24,080 nt of DNA from a virus, in IMG/VR virus record IMGVR_UViG_3300035659_000095, positions 1 through 24,080 of that record; one strand, given 5' to 3'. How positions within the stretch are numbered: position 1 is the first letter of the stretch; every line of letters begins with the position of its first letter. The notes below the pieces were generated by a model, which saw only the letters and a program-made list of their open reading frames with translations, had not been told where the DNA came from and made no database searches. The position numbers and the translations under genes were made by a program. Positions 6,530-14,331 of the stretch are shown piece by piece.

Positions 6530-8128
6530 TCAAACCTCGAACCCCAACACAATCGCCTCCACCTGCCCGTAGGGGGCGCTCATGGAGAACGCCCAATCGT
6601 CGATCACGCCAACTAATCCGGTCTCGAGTTGAATCACCAGCGTCCGGTTCGGCTGGTAACCCGCCACGGGATCCGTTCCTCCATAGACATACTTCTGCCC
6701 CGTGTCGTCCCGGTAGGATAGGTAGTACCGATCATGCGACACCGCCCCACAGGCAAATCTCCAGTCGATAGACCCCAGTGAATCCCAACCAACACCGGAG
6801 AGAGGAGTTGATGGAATCGGTTGGGGGGAGGACCCGTTGAAGAAGTAGAGTCCGTCTCGGGATAGAAATACAACACCGTCCCTCCAGGGAAAGAGAGTCC
6901 GCGGGGCCACGCAGCCTACGTAGTCGTTATGAACCACGAAAACGTAGTTCTCCGGAGAGGATCCCGCCAAACGTAGGATCCCCCGGTCCAGGAACAGGTA
7001 GAGTTCCCCGTTGACGACTCGAGCCTGCTGGATCGTACGCACCCCAAGATCCGCCGATAGGGGGATCTCGAATGTCGCCGGCCACACATCCGGGTAGCCT
7101 GCCTTGGAGCAGGCTACCCGATTCGGCCGGCCGTACCCACCTATCCCCCACATGCGGTCCTGGTGTGCCACCAAGATTCGGAAGTGGCATGGCAACCCCG
7201 TGTCGTAGGGGATCGTGTACCCCAAATCGGTGTCGGGCACCGTGTCCAGGAAACTCGTCACCGGACGGAGAATATCCGCCACAAACTGGGGCGTAGCCGA
7301 AGCGTTCGGAGTCCGGTACAACCGGACCGCCGTGATATGCTCATCGAAGAAGGCCCACACAACACTGAAAATCGGGAACCCCTTCTCCACCTTCGCCAGG
7401 GAATCCACGGGCGTACCAAGAACCACCGGAGGACCCTCGCCAAACCGGGAAACCACGGAGGCTACGTACACCCCATGAGACGTGACGTTCGTCCCACCCC
7501 CGTACGAATACTTCCCGGAATACTTCGACAACCCCATCACTATGCACGCCCCGTCATTCAAGGTCGGGTGATAAACCCCCATCGCCCGGTAGTAGGCAGG
7601 CTTTATCGAGGGCTTGGCGAAGAGGGTGTGGAGTCCCTCGATTCGGATGGGCCAGTCGAGTCCGTTAGCAAAGTATAGGTTGTCTCCAAACTCAGCAAAG
7701 CTCCCGAGTAGGAAAGCAGCCCCAGTGTCGGCTCCGGGGTCAACACTCGGCCGGGCTGTCCAGGCAGGCCCCAACATAAGAAGTGCCTCAAACCGGAGCA
7801 GATACGGAGTTGTTCCGGGAGTGACACAATACTGATGCGACCGGAGAGTACCGAAAGATCCGCATAGGACAAGCGTCGATAACCCCCCGGACCCGCTCCA
7901 GTAGTGAATCCCGTGGTACTGGGTGGGTACGAGACTTCCGGTGTCGTCGAAGACTTGGGCAACCTGGGAGTAGCCGAAACTCTTGACCAGCTTGCCCTCA
8001 CGGTCAATCTGGAAACCGCGGCTCCGAAACGGATCGTAGTACGCACCAGGATCCGACACGCCCCCCGGAGAGCGGAAGCCAGGGAACTTATCCTGGACGT
8101 AGACTTCCGTTGGAGCCCCGTCTGCCAC
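6530..8128 (-). CDS. Putative tail nozzle/stabilisation protein, beta-propeller-like (532 aa)
   Basis: I prefer GTG at 8128, 4 nt after the upstream TGA with a GGGGGG site about 8 nt away; an upstream GTG at 8191 in the same frame (553 aa) lacks a clear site. The protein is almost entirely beta, with repeating blocks such as NGELYLFLDRGILRLAG, WRDGVVFLSRDGLYFFNGSSPQPI and HDRYYLSYRDDTGQKYVYGG. Blocks of this type are characteristic of the propeller-like tail nozzle or DNA-stabilisation proteins of short-tailed phages (the P22 gp10 class). It follows the adaptors and the second lectin-like gene, as expected for a tail component. The call is from pattern and position, not from a search. Confidence 0.65.
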   Translation of the reverse strand: MADGAPTEVYVQDKFPGFRSPGGVSDPGAYYDPFRSRGFQIDREGKLVKSFGYSQVAQVFDDTGSLVPTQYHGIHYWSGSGGLSTLVLCGSFGTLRSHQYCVTPGTTPYLLRFEALLMLGPAWTARPSVDPGADTGAAFLLGSFAEFGDNLYFANGLDWPIRIEGLHTLFAKPSIKPAYYRAMGVYHPTLNDGACIVMGLSKYSGKYSYGGGTNVTSHGVYVASVVSRFGEGPPVVLGTPVDSLAKVEKGFPIFSVVWAFFDEHITAVRLYRTPNASATPQFVADILRPVTSFLDTVPDTDLGYTIPYDTGLPCHFRILVAHQDRMWGIGGYGRPNRVACSKAGYPDVWPATFEIPLSADLGVRTIQQARVVNGELYLFLDRGILRLAGSSPENYVFVVHNDYVGCVAPRTLFPWRDGVVFLSRDGLYFFNGSSPQPIPSTPLSGVGWDSLGSIDWRFACGAVSHDRYYLSYRDDTGQKYVYGGTDPVAGYQPNRTLVIQLETGLVGVIDDWAFSMSAPYGQVEAIVLGFEV

Positions 8129-8132
8129 AACA

Positions 8133-9266
8133 TCATCCCCCCAAATCGTAGTATGCCTTGGCCCGACATACCGAACCACAGTACAAAACACTCAAGGTAG
8201 CTGAGGTCCACCTACTCCCCTCTCCAGAGACACCCGCCGTATGCTCCAACCCGAACTCCAACGTCCCCACGTTGGCATTGGTCCAGGGGATACCACCCCT
8301 GCCAAAGTCCGTCTCCTCCAACTGACACAAGTTGATAGTCCAGTTCGTCCCAAGAAGTTTCGCCAAGGTTGATTCCTTGTCCGTTCCGTCCGAACGGAGA
8401 AGAGTCTTCACGGAGTTACCTCCATAAGTTCTCTTCACGCAGAAGGACGCCATGACCGCAGCGATCGCGCCGACTCCCGTGGGAGCAGTTCGTACTTGGG
8501 TGGCCTTGGCCCCCTCGGTCGCAGCGTGCCGATAGGTTATGTCCCCGTCCGGAGGAACATCTTTCACGTAATTCCAATCGTGCGCCCAGGATGTGTGATA
8601 ACCATCCCCCACCGGAGAACCCGTACTGATAGAATACGGTTGGGTTAGGTAGTCCCCGGTGCAAAGAACCAGGTCATCATAGTAGAAACCAATCGTCTGG
8701 CTGCTGATGTTGATGTTCTTGCCCACGAAAATATTTCTGACTAGGATGCCCGGCCAACCCGCTCCGATGGTACCTGAGATCTTCGATACACCGTCCACCT
8801 TGAGTTCGTAGGATTCGTCGGACTTCTTCTGCTTGAATTCCAACAGGTACCACTGACCCGTCGTAATCTGATCCGGGGAAATCCCCAACAGATTCTCCGA
8901 CCCGTCCCGCAAGTGCAGGTAACCGTCGTGGTCCACACAGATCCGCATGCCCTCATAACCCGTATTTTCCACCGTCAGCAGATGTTCATACCCCGTACCA
9001 GGAAAAGCCCCCACCCAAAACCGAAAGCACCCGAAAACTTCCATGGCATTGAAGTTCCCTTCCAGGGTTCCATCTCCCCCCGGAGGAGCTACGACACCAT
9101 AGGCCGTAGCAGTTGTTGTAGGAAACACCCGGAACGAGTAGGCACCGGAATAGACGGGACTGGAAACCATTCCACAGTTCCCAGTCTTGTAGTCAAACCC
9201 CTCCACGTAGCCGTCAGCATGGCTACCACCGTTGAACCCCGTGAAGAATTTCACCACGCAGGGCAT
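8133..9266 (-). CDS. LamG/concanavalin-like virion protein, paralogue 2 (377 aa)
   Basis: The ATG at 9266 directly abuts the preceding TAA, and GGGGGG lies 4 nt upstream. Residues 1 to about 200 look like a LamG or concanavalin-type jelly roll: an N-terminal VVKFFTGFNGG opening, then GQWYLLEFKQKK and SYELKVDGV strands, and a closing IGFYYDDLVL strand. Residues 235 to 247 (VKDVPPDGDITYR) begin a second domain that matches the VDELPPDTADYIY region of the 402-residue product at 11070 to 12278. Members of this fold often bind sugars or form virion surfaces. The two copies flank the adaptor genes. Whether it is a fibre, decoration or tail protein is unknown. Confidence 0.72.
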   Translation of the reverse strand: MPCVVKFFTGFNGGSHADGYVEGFDYKTGNCGMVSSPVYSGAYSFRVFPTTTATAYGVVAPPGGDGTLEGNFNAMEVFGCFRFWVGAFPGTGYEHLLTVENTGYEGMRICVDHDGYLHLRDGSENLLGISPDQITTGQWYLLEFKQKKSDESYELKVDGVSKISGTIGAGWPGILVRNIFVGKNINISSQTIGFYYDDLVLCTGDYLTQPYSISTGSPVGDGYHTSWAHDWNYVKDVPPDGDITYRHAATEGAKATQVRTAPTGVGAIAAVMASFCVKRTYGGNSVKTLLRSDGTDKESTLAKLLGTNWTINLCQLEETDFGRGGIPWTNANVGTLEFGLEHTAGVSGEGSRWTSATLSVLYCGSVCRAKAYYDLGG

Positions 9267-9971
9267 TTAGCCCCCCAATGTCTGGGGAATCCGAGGCAAC
9301 CCCGGCTGGAAGCCGGCCAACGGACCCTCGATCTGCCGCATCTGGGGTACCGAGTCCGAGTGCAGGGCCAGGATCTTCACCATGTCCTGGAGTGCCGTTT
9401 CATACTCCATCTTGCAAACCATCGCCCGGTCCGGAGCGATCGACATCGACGCGAACCAGGCCGCACCCCACACCAAAACCCCCTCGAAGTGGTACGGGAG
9501 AGGAAGCCGATCGTCCGCCGTGGGGGGTGCCGCATAATAGTTCCCCGACCAGACCAACGTCAGGATCATGTCCCCCGAGGCCGGCGGAGAAATCCGGATC
9601 TTCTGCGTCGTCCCCGCCGGGACAACCGTCCAGATCAGGGGCTGCACCCCGGCCGCGATCGTAGAACCGATGTTCACCAACCGATCGAACTCCGCCGGAG
9701 GTCGGTAGACCGGGATGTAAAGATCCCCGGTCGTGTTCACGATCATCAACGCCACCGGAGTCCCGATCGACTCTCCCAACGTAGACGAGGACGCTCCGGA
9801 TACGATCGTGTCTACGCTGGTCGTGTAGAAAAGGGGATCCGGAACCCGCTGGCAAAGGTCGTTGAAGATGAACCCCAACCACTCGTACAGCCGGGCATCC
9901 AGATTGTCGATCCCCAGAATGTCCGCCACCTCCTGAGCCAAGGAGGACACCAAAGACATCGGATTTGCCAT
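9267..9971 (-). CDS. Head-tail adaptor-like protein 2 (234 aa)
   Basis: The start is ATG at 9971, 4 nt after the previous gene, with a GGGAGGG site upstream; 23 further codons upstream are open but overlap the previous gene. The N-terminal half is helical (LVSSLAQEVADILGI, LYEWLGFIFNDLCQRVPDPLFY). The middle is beta (TTQKIRISPPASGDMILTLVWSGNYY). The C-terminal half has a long helix beginning PLPYHFEGVLVWGAAWFASM, with MEYETALQDMVKIL. This helix-beta-helix layout is typical of short-tailed-phage adaptors that bind below the portal. It lies beside a second adaptor-like gene. It ends in LGG, whose codons supply the ribosome site of the next gene. Confidence 0.65.
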   Translation of the reverse strand: MANPMSLVSSLAQEVADILGIDNLDARLYEWLGFIFNDLCQRVPDPLFYTTSVDTIVSGASSSTLGESIGTPVALMIVNTTGDLYIPVYRPPAEFDRLVNIGSTIAAGVQPLIWTVVPAGTTQKIRISPPASGDMILTLVWSGNYYAAPPTADDRLPLPYHFEGVLVWGAAWFASMSIAPDRAMVCKMEYETALQDMVKILALHSDSVPQMRQIEGPLAGFQPGLPRIPQTLGG

Positions 9972-9975
9972 GGGA

Positions 9976-10677
9976 CTACATCCCTCCCCGAAGGACGATG
10001 GAGGGAACCATCCCACGCATGTGCGGGGTGGATGCCACAATCGCCTCCTCGCTGCGGATCATGTCGTTCAGGGACGCCGCGTACTCCTGCTGCCAGAGCA
10101 TGTACCCCTGGAGATTGCCCAGGAAAAGCATCGCCAGACGCATCACGCCAGACAAGACCAGCTTCCCGTACTTGTCCAGAATCCAGTGCGTGCTCGCGGC
10201 CCCGGTCATCTTGCCCGGGGCCGCAAGATACTGCACCAGAAAAGCGTTTGGCGCCGTGGTGTAGAACGGGTAGACCACCAGAAGCGGGATCATGTATTGA
10301 CCCGCTTCGGAACACCACCCCGGGATCGCGTAATGCGACGGGATCTCGCCAGAATAGGAAGCATTCCTCCCATGCAGGTTCCCGTAGAAGTCCTGGAGAG
10401 CATTCCGGACCAACACCCCCTGCGTGTCGTAGATGATGTGGTGGATGTTGATGAGATCCCGCGTGGCCCAGGGGGCCCACGTCGCCCACTGTCCGGTAAC
10501 CGTGGTAACCCTCGGGAATGAGCCCATCGTCTCCGTCTGGAGTTGCTTGTTCCAGGGAGCCTTGGTCGCCAATCCCATGAGAACTCGGTTGGTCCAGGTC
10601 ACCACCCGATCCGAGAGGTTGTGGTTCCCGGTCAGGACCTGTACCTGGTTCTGAATCTGTCCTACCGTCCACGCCAT
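9976..10677 (-). CDS. Head-tail adaptor-like protein 1 (233 aa)
   Basis: The ATG at 10677 has GGGGGAG about 8 nt upstream. The N-terminus MAWTVGQIQNQVQVLTG, then SDRVVTWTNRVLMGLATKAPW, fits the first helices of the SU10-type adaptor family. Residues 70 to 150 are beta rich, with a DLINIHHIIY strand. The C-terminal third is a long helix (VLSGVMRLAMLFLGNLQGYMLWQQEYAASLNDMI). It is followed 4 nt later by a protein with the same overall plan, suggesting two adaptor rings or a duplicated gene. Attribution rests on pattern and position. A perfect 10-bp inverted repeat (10196 to 10205 with 10215 to 10224) lies inside the gene. Confidence 0.65.
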   Translation of the reverse strand: MAWTVGQIQNQVQVLTGNHNLSDRVVTWTNRVLMGLATKAPWNKQLQTETMGSFPRVTTVTGQWATWAPWATRDLINIHHIIYDTQGVLVRNALQDFYGNLHGRNASYSGEIPSHYAIPGWCSEAGQYMIPLLVVYPFYTTAPNAFLVQYLAAPGKMTGAASTHWILDKYGKLVLSGVMRLAMLFLGNLQGYMLWQQEYAASLNDMIRSEEAIVASTPHMRGMVPSIVLRGGM

Positions 10678-10681
10678 GGTA

Positions 10682-11035
10682 CTATCTCCCCCGCGTGTGG
10701 ATCAGATACCGTCCCGTGATCGCCACGGTACCTGTAGCACTCAAGTTCCCGTAAAGAACCTCACCGTAACCACCCGATATCTCCGCCTGGATCAGGTTGC
10801 GGAGTGACATGCCGCCTTCCTTCAAGTAGTTCTTGTGGTAGAGCGCACCCGCCGCGCCGAAACGTATCGCTACCGTGATGAGATCCGCCCCCCCACTGCT
10901 GTACTCCAGGTAGGTGAGGGTGATCCTCCCGTCCGCCGCCGGAGTCACCAGAACCGTGTTCCCCGACGCTGTGAGGTCGATGCAGAACGGGATCCCCCCA
11001 CGAGATCGAAGCGGGGCCATCAGTTGATCCGTCAT
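10682..11035 (-). CDS. Small beta-sandwich virion protein (117 aa)
   Basis: The ATG at 11035 has GGGAGG 4 nt upstream. The sequence is one beta-rich domain: CIDLTASGNTVLVTPAADGR, then ITLTYLEYSSGGADLITVAI, a YHKNYLKEGGMSL loop, and a GYGEVLYGNLSATGTVAITGR closing region. The order of conserved small residues (GNTV, DGRI, GGMSL, GEVL, LSATGTV) matches a small sandwich domain often found as the C-terminal part of phage spikes or as a stand-alone decoration protein. A similar pattern occurs in the 212-residue product at 3075 to 3713. Here it lies between a lectin-like gene and the adaptors, suggesting a minor structural component. Confidence 0.65.
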   Translation of the reverse strand: MTDQLMAPLRSRGGIPFCIDLTASGNTVLVTPAADGRITLTYLEYSSGGADLITVAIRFGAAGALYHKNYLKEGGMSLRNLIQAEISGGYGEVLYGNLSATGTVAITGRYLIHTRGR

Positions 11036-11069
11036 CTATCCTCCCAGGGAAGCGTTCCGTCCGGAACGA

Positions 11070-12278
11070 CTACCCCCCCAACGTGTAACATCCCTGGTCG
11101 CTCACGGATACCGCAGCCGCCGGGATCTCCTTGAATAGAGCATGCAACGACATCCCACAGCAGTCAACCTGTTCTCCGTTCAGGTAGTCCCCAACGATCG
11201 TGATCCCAACCTCGAGGGCGTTCACCACAGCCGTCGACCAGGCAGCAGAAATCCCGGGGTTGACCCGCCAAAGAACCTGCCGGGGAGTCCAGATCCCCAC
11301 GCCACTGTCCGCAAACCAGTCGTCGGCGGATTGGTAGTCCACCGCAGCCGATCGGATGAAGTACCCGAGCAGATCCGACCCGGGCGTGAACGTCTCCCAC
11401 AGACTTTGCCAATACCCCTTCACCGCCAGGATGCTGTGTACCATCCCCACCGGCGAACCCGGGAGGTCCGCGCAGATGTAGGACTCCTTTCGCCCGGTAC
11501 GATTCTCGTAAATGTAGTCGGCCGTATCCGGGGGCAGTTCGTCCACGTCCGCGTACGTACCCACCCACTGATTGTAGTTTCCCGCCCCCGTGGGCATCAT
11601 CGGCGCGGCGTAGCACTCCCCGTTGAACCCCGCAGAGTCCAGAACCACATCGTCCAGAACGATCGAGAATGCCGAGGTCGCACGCTTCGTGTAGTTGCCC
11701 ATGAACAAGACCGCCCCGTTCACCAGACGAAACTTCCCATTGGTCCCGGAAAACTCCGTAACACCGTTGATCTTCAGAGTGTATGTCCCGTCCGCCACGG
11801 CGGGACCGGAGGAGTTGGTGTACGTCAACCCCACCCAGTAGTACGTCCCAGTCGCAAGCTCCGTAGTCCCCGACGCCAGCAATACCCCGTCCCGGTCGTA
11901 CAAATCCAGGTGGTAGTGTCCTCCGGTATGGCTGTTGATCCGCAGGTCCAGCTTTTGCAGTCCGCTGACGATCGCCGTCCGCATCGCCAGGATCTGCTCA
12001 CTTTCCCCTACGGTGGGAAGCGTGACCCCCTTCAACGCGAACTCGATGAATAGAGGCGAGTACACCAAATCCTTCCAAGACCCATCGGTTTCCAGGTCCA
12101 GGATCGTGATGTAGTTGGTGGTGAGCCCAGTGCCCGAGATCGTGATGTACCGGGTGCCGAAAGCACCCGCCCCGTGCGCGTTGGCCGGGGTGGACCCGAA
12201 CACCACGGACCCCACGGACGGAACGATCATCTCCGTCGAGTTCGCAATCTCAAATCCACAAAAGAAAACGGGGGTCAC
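11070..12278 (-). CDS. LamG/concanavalin-like virion protein, paralogue 1 (402 aa)
   Basis: GTG at 12278 overlaps the preceding TGA as GTGA. The N-terminus MTPVFFCGFEIANS is the characteristic opening of phage jelly-roll proteins (compare VVKFFTGFNGG in the 377-residue paralogue). Strands typical of a LamG fold follow up to about residue 215 (LDLRINSHTGG, YTLKINGVTEF, FSIVLDDVVLD). From residue 245 a second domain starts with VDELPPDTADYIYENRTG and includes VHSILAVKGYW; it is shared with the paralogue. The C-terminus has DCCGMSLHALF and ends LGG. The domain arrangement suggests a surface-exposed, possibly glycan-binding virion protein. It follows the glycosyltransferase cassette. Confidence 0.72.
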   Translation of the reverse strand: MTPVFFCGFEIANSTEMIVPSVGSVVFGSTPANAHGAGAFGTRYITISGTGLTTNYITILDLETDGSWKDLVYSPLFIEFALKGVTLPTVGESEQILAMRTAIVSGLQKLDLRINSHTGGHYHLDLYDRDGVLLASGTTELATGTYYWVGLTYTNSSGPAVADGTYTLKINGVTEFSGTNGKFRLVNGAVLFMGNYTKRATSAFSIVLDDVVLDSAGFNGECYAAPMMPTGAGNYNQWVGTYADVDELPPDTADYIYENRTGRKESYICADLPGSPVGMVHSILAVKGYWQSLWETFTPGSDLLGYFIRSAAVDYQSADDWFADSGVGIWTPRQVLWRVNPGISAAWSTAVVNALEVGITIVGDYLNGEQVDCCGMSLHALFKEIPAAAVSVSDQGCYTLGG

Positions 12279-12619
12279 TGATGCCGCCCATCCCTTCCGA
12301 AAGCTACTGCCGCTGCACGCTCTTCGGGGGTCACCCGATCCTTCCGGTGTGTCCGCATCCTGCGCTTGCCCGGAGTCGCCTTCAAGCGTTCACGCGGCAG
12401 GATGTCAAGACGCTTTCCCTCCGGGGTCACCTGGAGAACCCTTCGCCCTACCTGTGTTCCAAATACGGGAGCTGCGGGGCCTCCACCAGGCACGCCTCCC
12501 CGGCCCGGCAGTGGGAACCATCCGTTGGTAACCACGAGGGTCTCCTGCCCCAGCGAAGAGGGGGACGATTCGGGACGCATCCACCTGCTCTCCGACTTGG
12601 GCTCTGGCTTCTCGCTCAT
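12275..12619 (-). CDS. Small basic protein overlapping the glycosyltransferase gene (114 aa)
   Basis: The chosen ATG at 12619 has GGGAGG about 9 nt upstream. The first 215 nt lie inside the glycosyltransferase frame but in another reading frame. The end is coupled by GTGA to the 402-residue gene. The product starts MSEKPEPKSESRW, is Ser/Pro rich, has VVTNGWFPLPGRGGVPGGGP and GRRVLQVTPEGKRLDILPRERL, and ends with a strongly basic tail (KATPGKRRMRTHRKDRV). No known family is recognised. GC-rich third codon positions in the overlap suggest real coding. The alternative is a sequencing error or a later start at about 12580 (residue 14, Met), which would shorten but not remove the overlap. Confidence 0.6.
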   Translation of the reverse strand: MSEKPEPKSESRWMRPESSPSSLGQETLVVTNGWFPLPGRGGVPGGGPAAPVFGTQVGRRVLQVTPEGKRLDILPRERLKATPGKRRMRTHRKDRVTPEERAAAVAFGRDGRHQ

Positions 12620-13271
12620 GTTCAATCGCCTCCCTGACCTTGAAGTAGTGCGCCTCATCCACGATCATCGGGGTCTCGAGAATGTGTCCGATCTTGACCC
12701 CCGTGTGGACGTAGACGGGATACCCCGCGGCCAGCATGCGGGTGCAGACCGCGGCGTCCTCACCGAAGTCGTTCCCCAGGTTGAAGAGATTCGGACCCAT
12801 CGCCCGGAAGATCTCCACGTCGATAATCACGAATCCGAACCCGATCACGTCCACCTTCATCACTTCGTCCGGCGGGTAGTAAAAAATCGGCACCGTGCCC
12901 TCATCCGTGAGAGAGAAGATGCACGGAGCACAGGACAAACTCCGCGTGAAGTAGAGTGCCGAGAGGATCTTCGGCTGGTCCGGGTGTGTCTGCATCGCGT
13001 TCCATAACTTCGTGAAGTCCTTGCCGGAGAACTGGTGATCGTCGTCCAGGGAGAGAATGTGCGTCACCCCCAGTTTGAGACCCGCCTCCGCAATCCCGTT
13101 GCGGGCCGTCTGACGGTACGTCCGCACGTCCCGCTGAGTGTAAACATGCTCGATTTCGGGGTGCTTCCGACCGATCGTATACATCAGGTTCCAGCCGGAA
13201 TCCTGAGAGAACTCGGCCGGGGGCTTGCCGTACGTCGGGTCGGCTACCAACAGGGAGTAGGGGGCACTCAC
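12405..13271 (-). CDS. GT-A fold glycosyltransferase (family 2-like), 288 aa
   Basis: The GTG at 13271 overlaps the TGA of the zinc-ribbon gene (GTGA) with GGAGG about 6 nt upstream. An open extension to 13691 lies over that gene and is rejected. The order of motifs fits a GT-A glycosyltransferase: a QTARNGIAEAGLKLG segment (54 to 68), a DDD triad at 76 to 78 (HILSLDDDHQF) as the nucleotide-sugar/metal site, an acidic GED at 170 to 172, and H196 in VKIGHI. It should transfer a sugar from a nucleotide donor to an unknown acceptor, possibly a virion protein or DNA. Residues beyond about 216 look unlike the rest and overlap the next gene. Donor and acceptor cannot be predicted. Confidence 0.8.
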   Translation of the reverse strand: MSAPYSLLVADPTYGKPPAEFSQDSGWNLMYTIGRKHPEIEHVYTQRDVRTYRQTARNGIAEAGLKLGVTHILSLDDDHQFSGKDFTKLWNAMQTHPDQPKILSALYFTRSLSCAPCIFSLTDEGTVPIFYYPPDEVMKVDVIGFGFVIIDVEIFRAMGPNLFNLGNDFGEDAAVCTRMLAAGYPVYVHTGVKIGHILETPMIVDEAHYFKVREAIEHEREARAQVGEQVDASRIVPLFAGAGDPRGYQRMVPTAGPGRRAWWRPRSSRIWNTGRAKGSPGDPGGKAS

Positions 13272-13624
13272 GATCTCACCTCCAACCCCTTGCCCCGGTC
13301 GACCCCGACCCGGATCGGCTTCGTCCAACCCCACCCCAATGGGCCCCAGAAGTGCCAGTGATGAAACACGTACGCCAACCAGAGCGGGAACCACTCCCAA
13401 AAACCCCGCAACTTCGTGCCGATCATGTACCGACAACCACAGTGGGGGCACCCCCCATACTTCTTCGACTCCCACTCCGTCACCAACTTGCCGCAACCGT
13501 CGTACCTGACCGAACAGCGGTAGATCCAACAACGGATCTTCTCCGAAGACGGTTCCACGTACGGCTTCGGCATCAGGTGTCGAAGGTCCAACTTCGCGTT
13601 CTTGCTCAACCCCTGAATCCTCAC
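13268..13624 (-). CDS. Zinc-ribbon protein with Trp-rich hydrophobic segment (118 aa)
   Basis: The start is GTG at 13624 with AAGGAGGGG just upstream; an open extension to 13687 has no ribosome site. Cysteines at 32, 37 and 44 and a CPHCGC knuckle at 59 to 64 suggest a zinc ribbon, although the pairs are not a textbook CxxC/CxxC. Residues 75 to 100 are extraordinarily aromatic (GFWEWFPLWLAYVFHHWHFW) and could sit on or in a membrane or a hydrophobic pocket. It overlaps the glycosyltransferase start by 4 nt and lies 23 nt below a strong hairpin. The two genes are likely co-translated and functionally linked. No specific function is known. Confidence 0.75.
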   Translation of the reverse strand: MRIQGLSKNAKLDLRHLMPKPYVEPSSEKIRCWIYRCSVRYDGCGKLVTEWESKKYGGCPHCGCRYMIGTKLRGFWEWFPLWLAYVFHHWHFWGPLGWGWTKPIRVGVDRGKGLEVRS

Positions 13625-13647
13625 AGGCCCCTCCTTGGATTGTACCC

Positions 13648-13676
13648 CCGGGGCCGGCTCTAGGTGCCGGCCCCGG
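13648..13676. terminator. Perfect intergenic hairpin after the candidate decoration gene
   Basis: An 11-bp perfect inverted repeat (CCGGGGCCGGC with GCCGGCCCCGG) and a 7-nt loop fill the 89-nt gap between the candidate decoration gene and the zinc-ribbon gene. No U-rich run follows on the leftward transcript, so it is not a standard intrinsic terminator. It may protect or partially attenuate the abundant capsid mRNA before the accessory cassette. Confidence 0.5.
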
Positions 13677-13713
13677 AGACGTTGCATTCACCCGCGCATC
13701 TGCTCTGCCGGGC

Positions 13714-14319
13714 CTAGTCCAGACAGTGGATGAACGCCTTCATCGTGAACGCGCTCGTGTATGTTGCCGTGGCGGCAACGTTCCCCAGAGGCATCGCATA
13801 CCCACCGGGGTAGAGAGCCCCGAGACTGTGAGCCGCTGTGGACGCGATAGCCATCGGGATCGCCATCAGACCGAAGTACCCGTAGTTCGCCACCATGCCG
13901 GTGCTCTGCGTACCAAACACGTAATGACACGGCCGAAGGATCAGGTTCGTGAACTTCGATGCCGTCCAGGACGTGTAGGATGCGAACAACGTCACGTTGT
14001 CAATGAACGGGTCGACCGACGCGCTTCCCGAGCAGGCCAGAGCGTCGTGCTGACCGAACTTCTGCACCTCACCATACTCTCCCGGAATGATGTTGCGGCG
14101 TCCCACAACACCACACAGGAGTCCGGGGTTGATGCAGTTGGTTGCAGCCGTGGGAGAGAACGTGACTCCGTAGCCGGATCCGCTCCCACCACCCGCCACG
14201 ACTGTGTAGTTCCAGTAGACACCATGCCCTACCGTCATCGTGACCGTGGACTCGTTCTTCACCGAGACGAAGATCTTGTTGTTGTCGTCCACGCCCAGGT
14301 TGGGAATCGACCAAGCCAT
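13714..14319 (-). CDS. Candidate capsid decoration/head protein (201 aa)
   Basis: The ATG at 14319 has GGGGGGAG 4 nt upstream, and the gene directly follows the major capsid gene (12 nt). The protein is beta rich with many small and polar residues: MAWSIPNLGVDDNNKIFVSVKNEST, a GGGSGSGYGVTFSP linker at 39 to 52, a block YGEVQKFGQHDAL, and a hydrophobic C-terminal half (NYGYFGLMAIPMAIAS). No enzyme motif or known family is recognised. A gene in this position in related phages often codes for a decoration or minor head protein. The leftward mRNA ends this head module with a strong hairpin just downstream. Confidence 0.6.
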   Translation of the reverse strand: MAWSIPNLGVDDNNKIFVSVKNESTVTMTVGHGVYWNYTVVAGGGSGSGYGVTFSPTAATNCINPGLLCGVVGRRNIIPGEYGEVQKFGQHDALACSGSASVDPFIDNVTLFASYTSWTASKFTNLILRPCHYVFGTQSTGMVANYGYFGLMAIPMAIASTAAHSLGALYPGGYAMPLGNVAATATYTSAFTMKAFIHCLD

Positions 14320-14331
14320 TGTTCTCCCCCC

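Noticed and set aside
8129-8191. GTG at 8191 as the start of the propeller-like gene
   Set aside because: No clear ribosome site precedes it and it would overlap the upstream gene by 59 nt; GTG at 8128 is better placed after GGGGGG, though the longer form cannot be excluded.
13272-13691. N-terminal extension of the glycosyltransferase to 13691
   Set aside because: It would lie over the zinc-ribbon gene in another frame and reads as Gly/Val/Arg-rich noise; the GTG at 13271 has a GGAGG site and a GTGA overlap.
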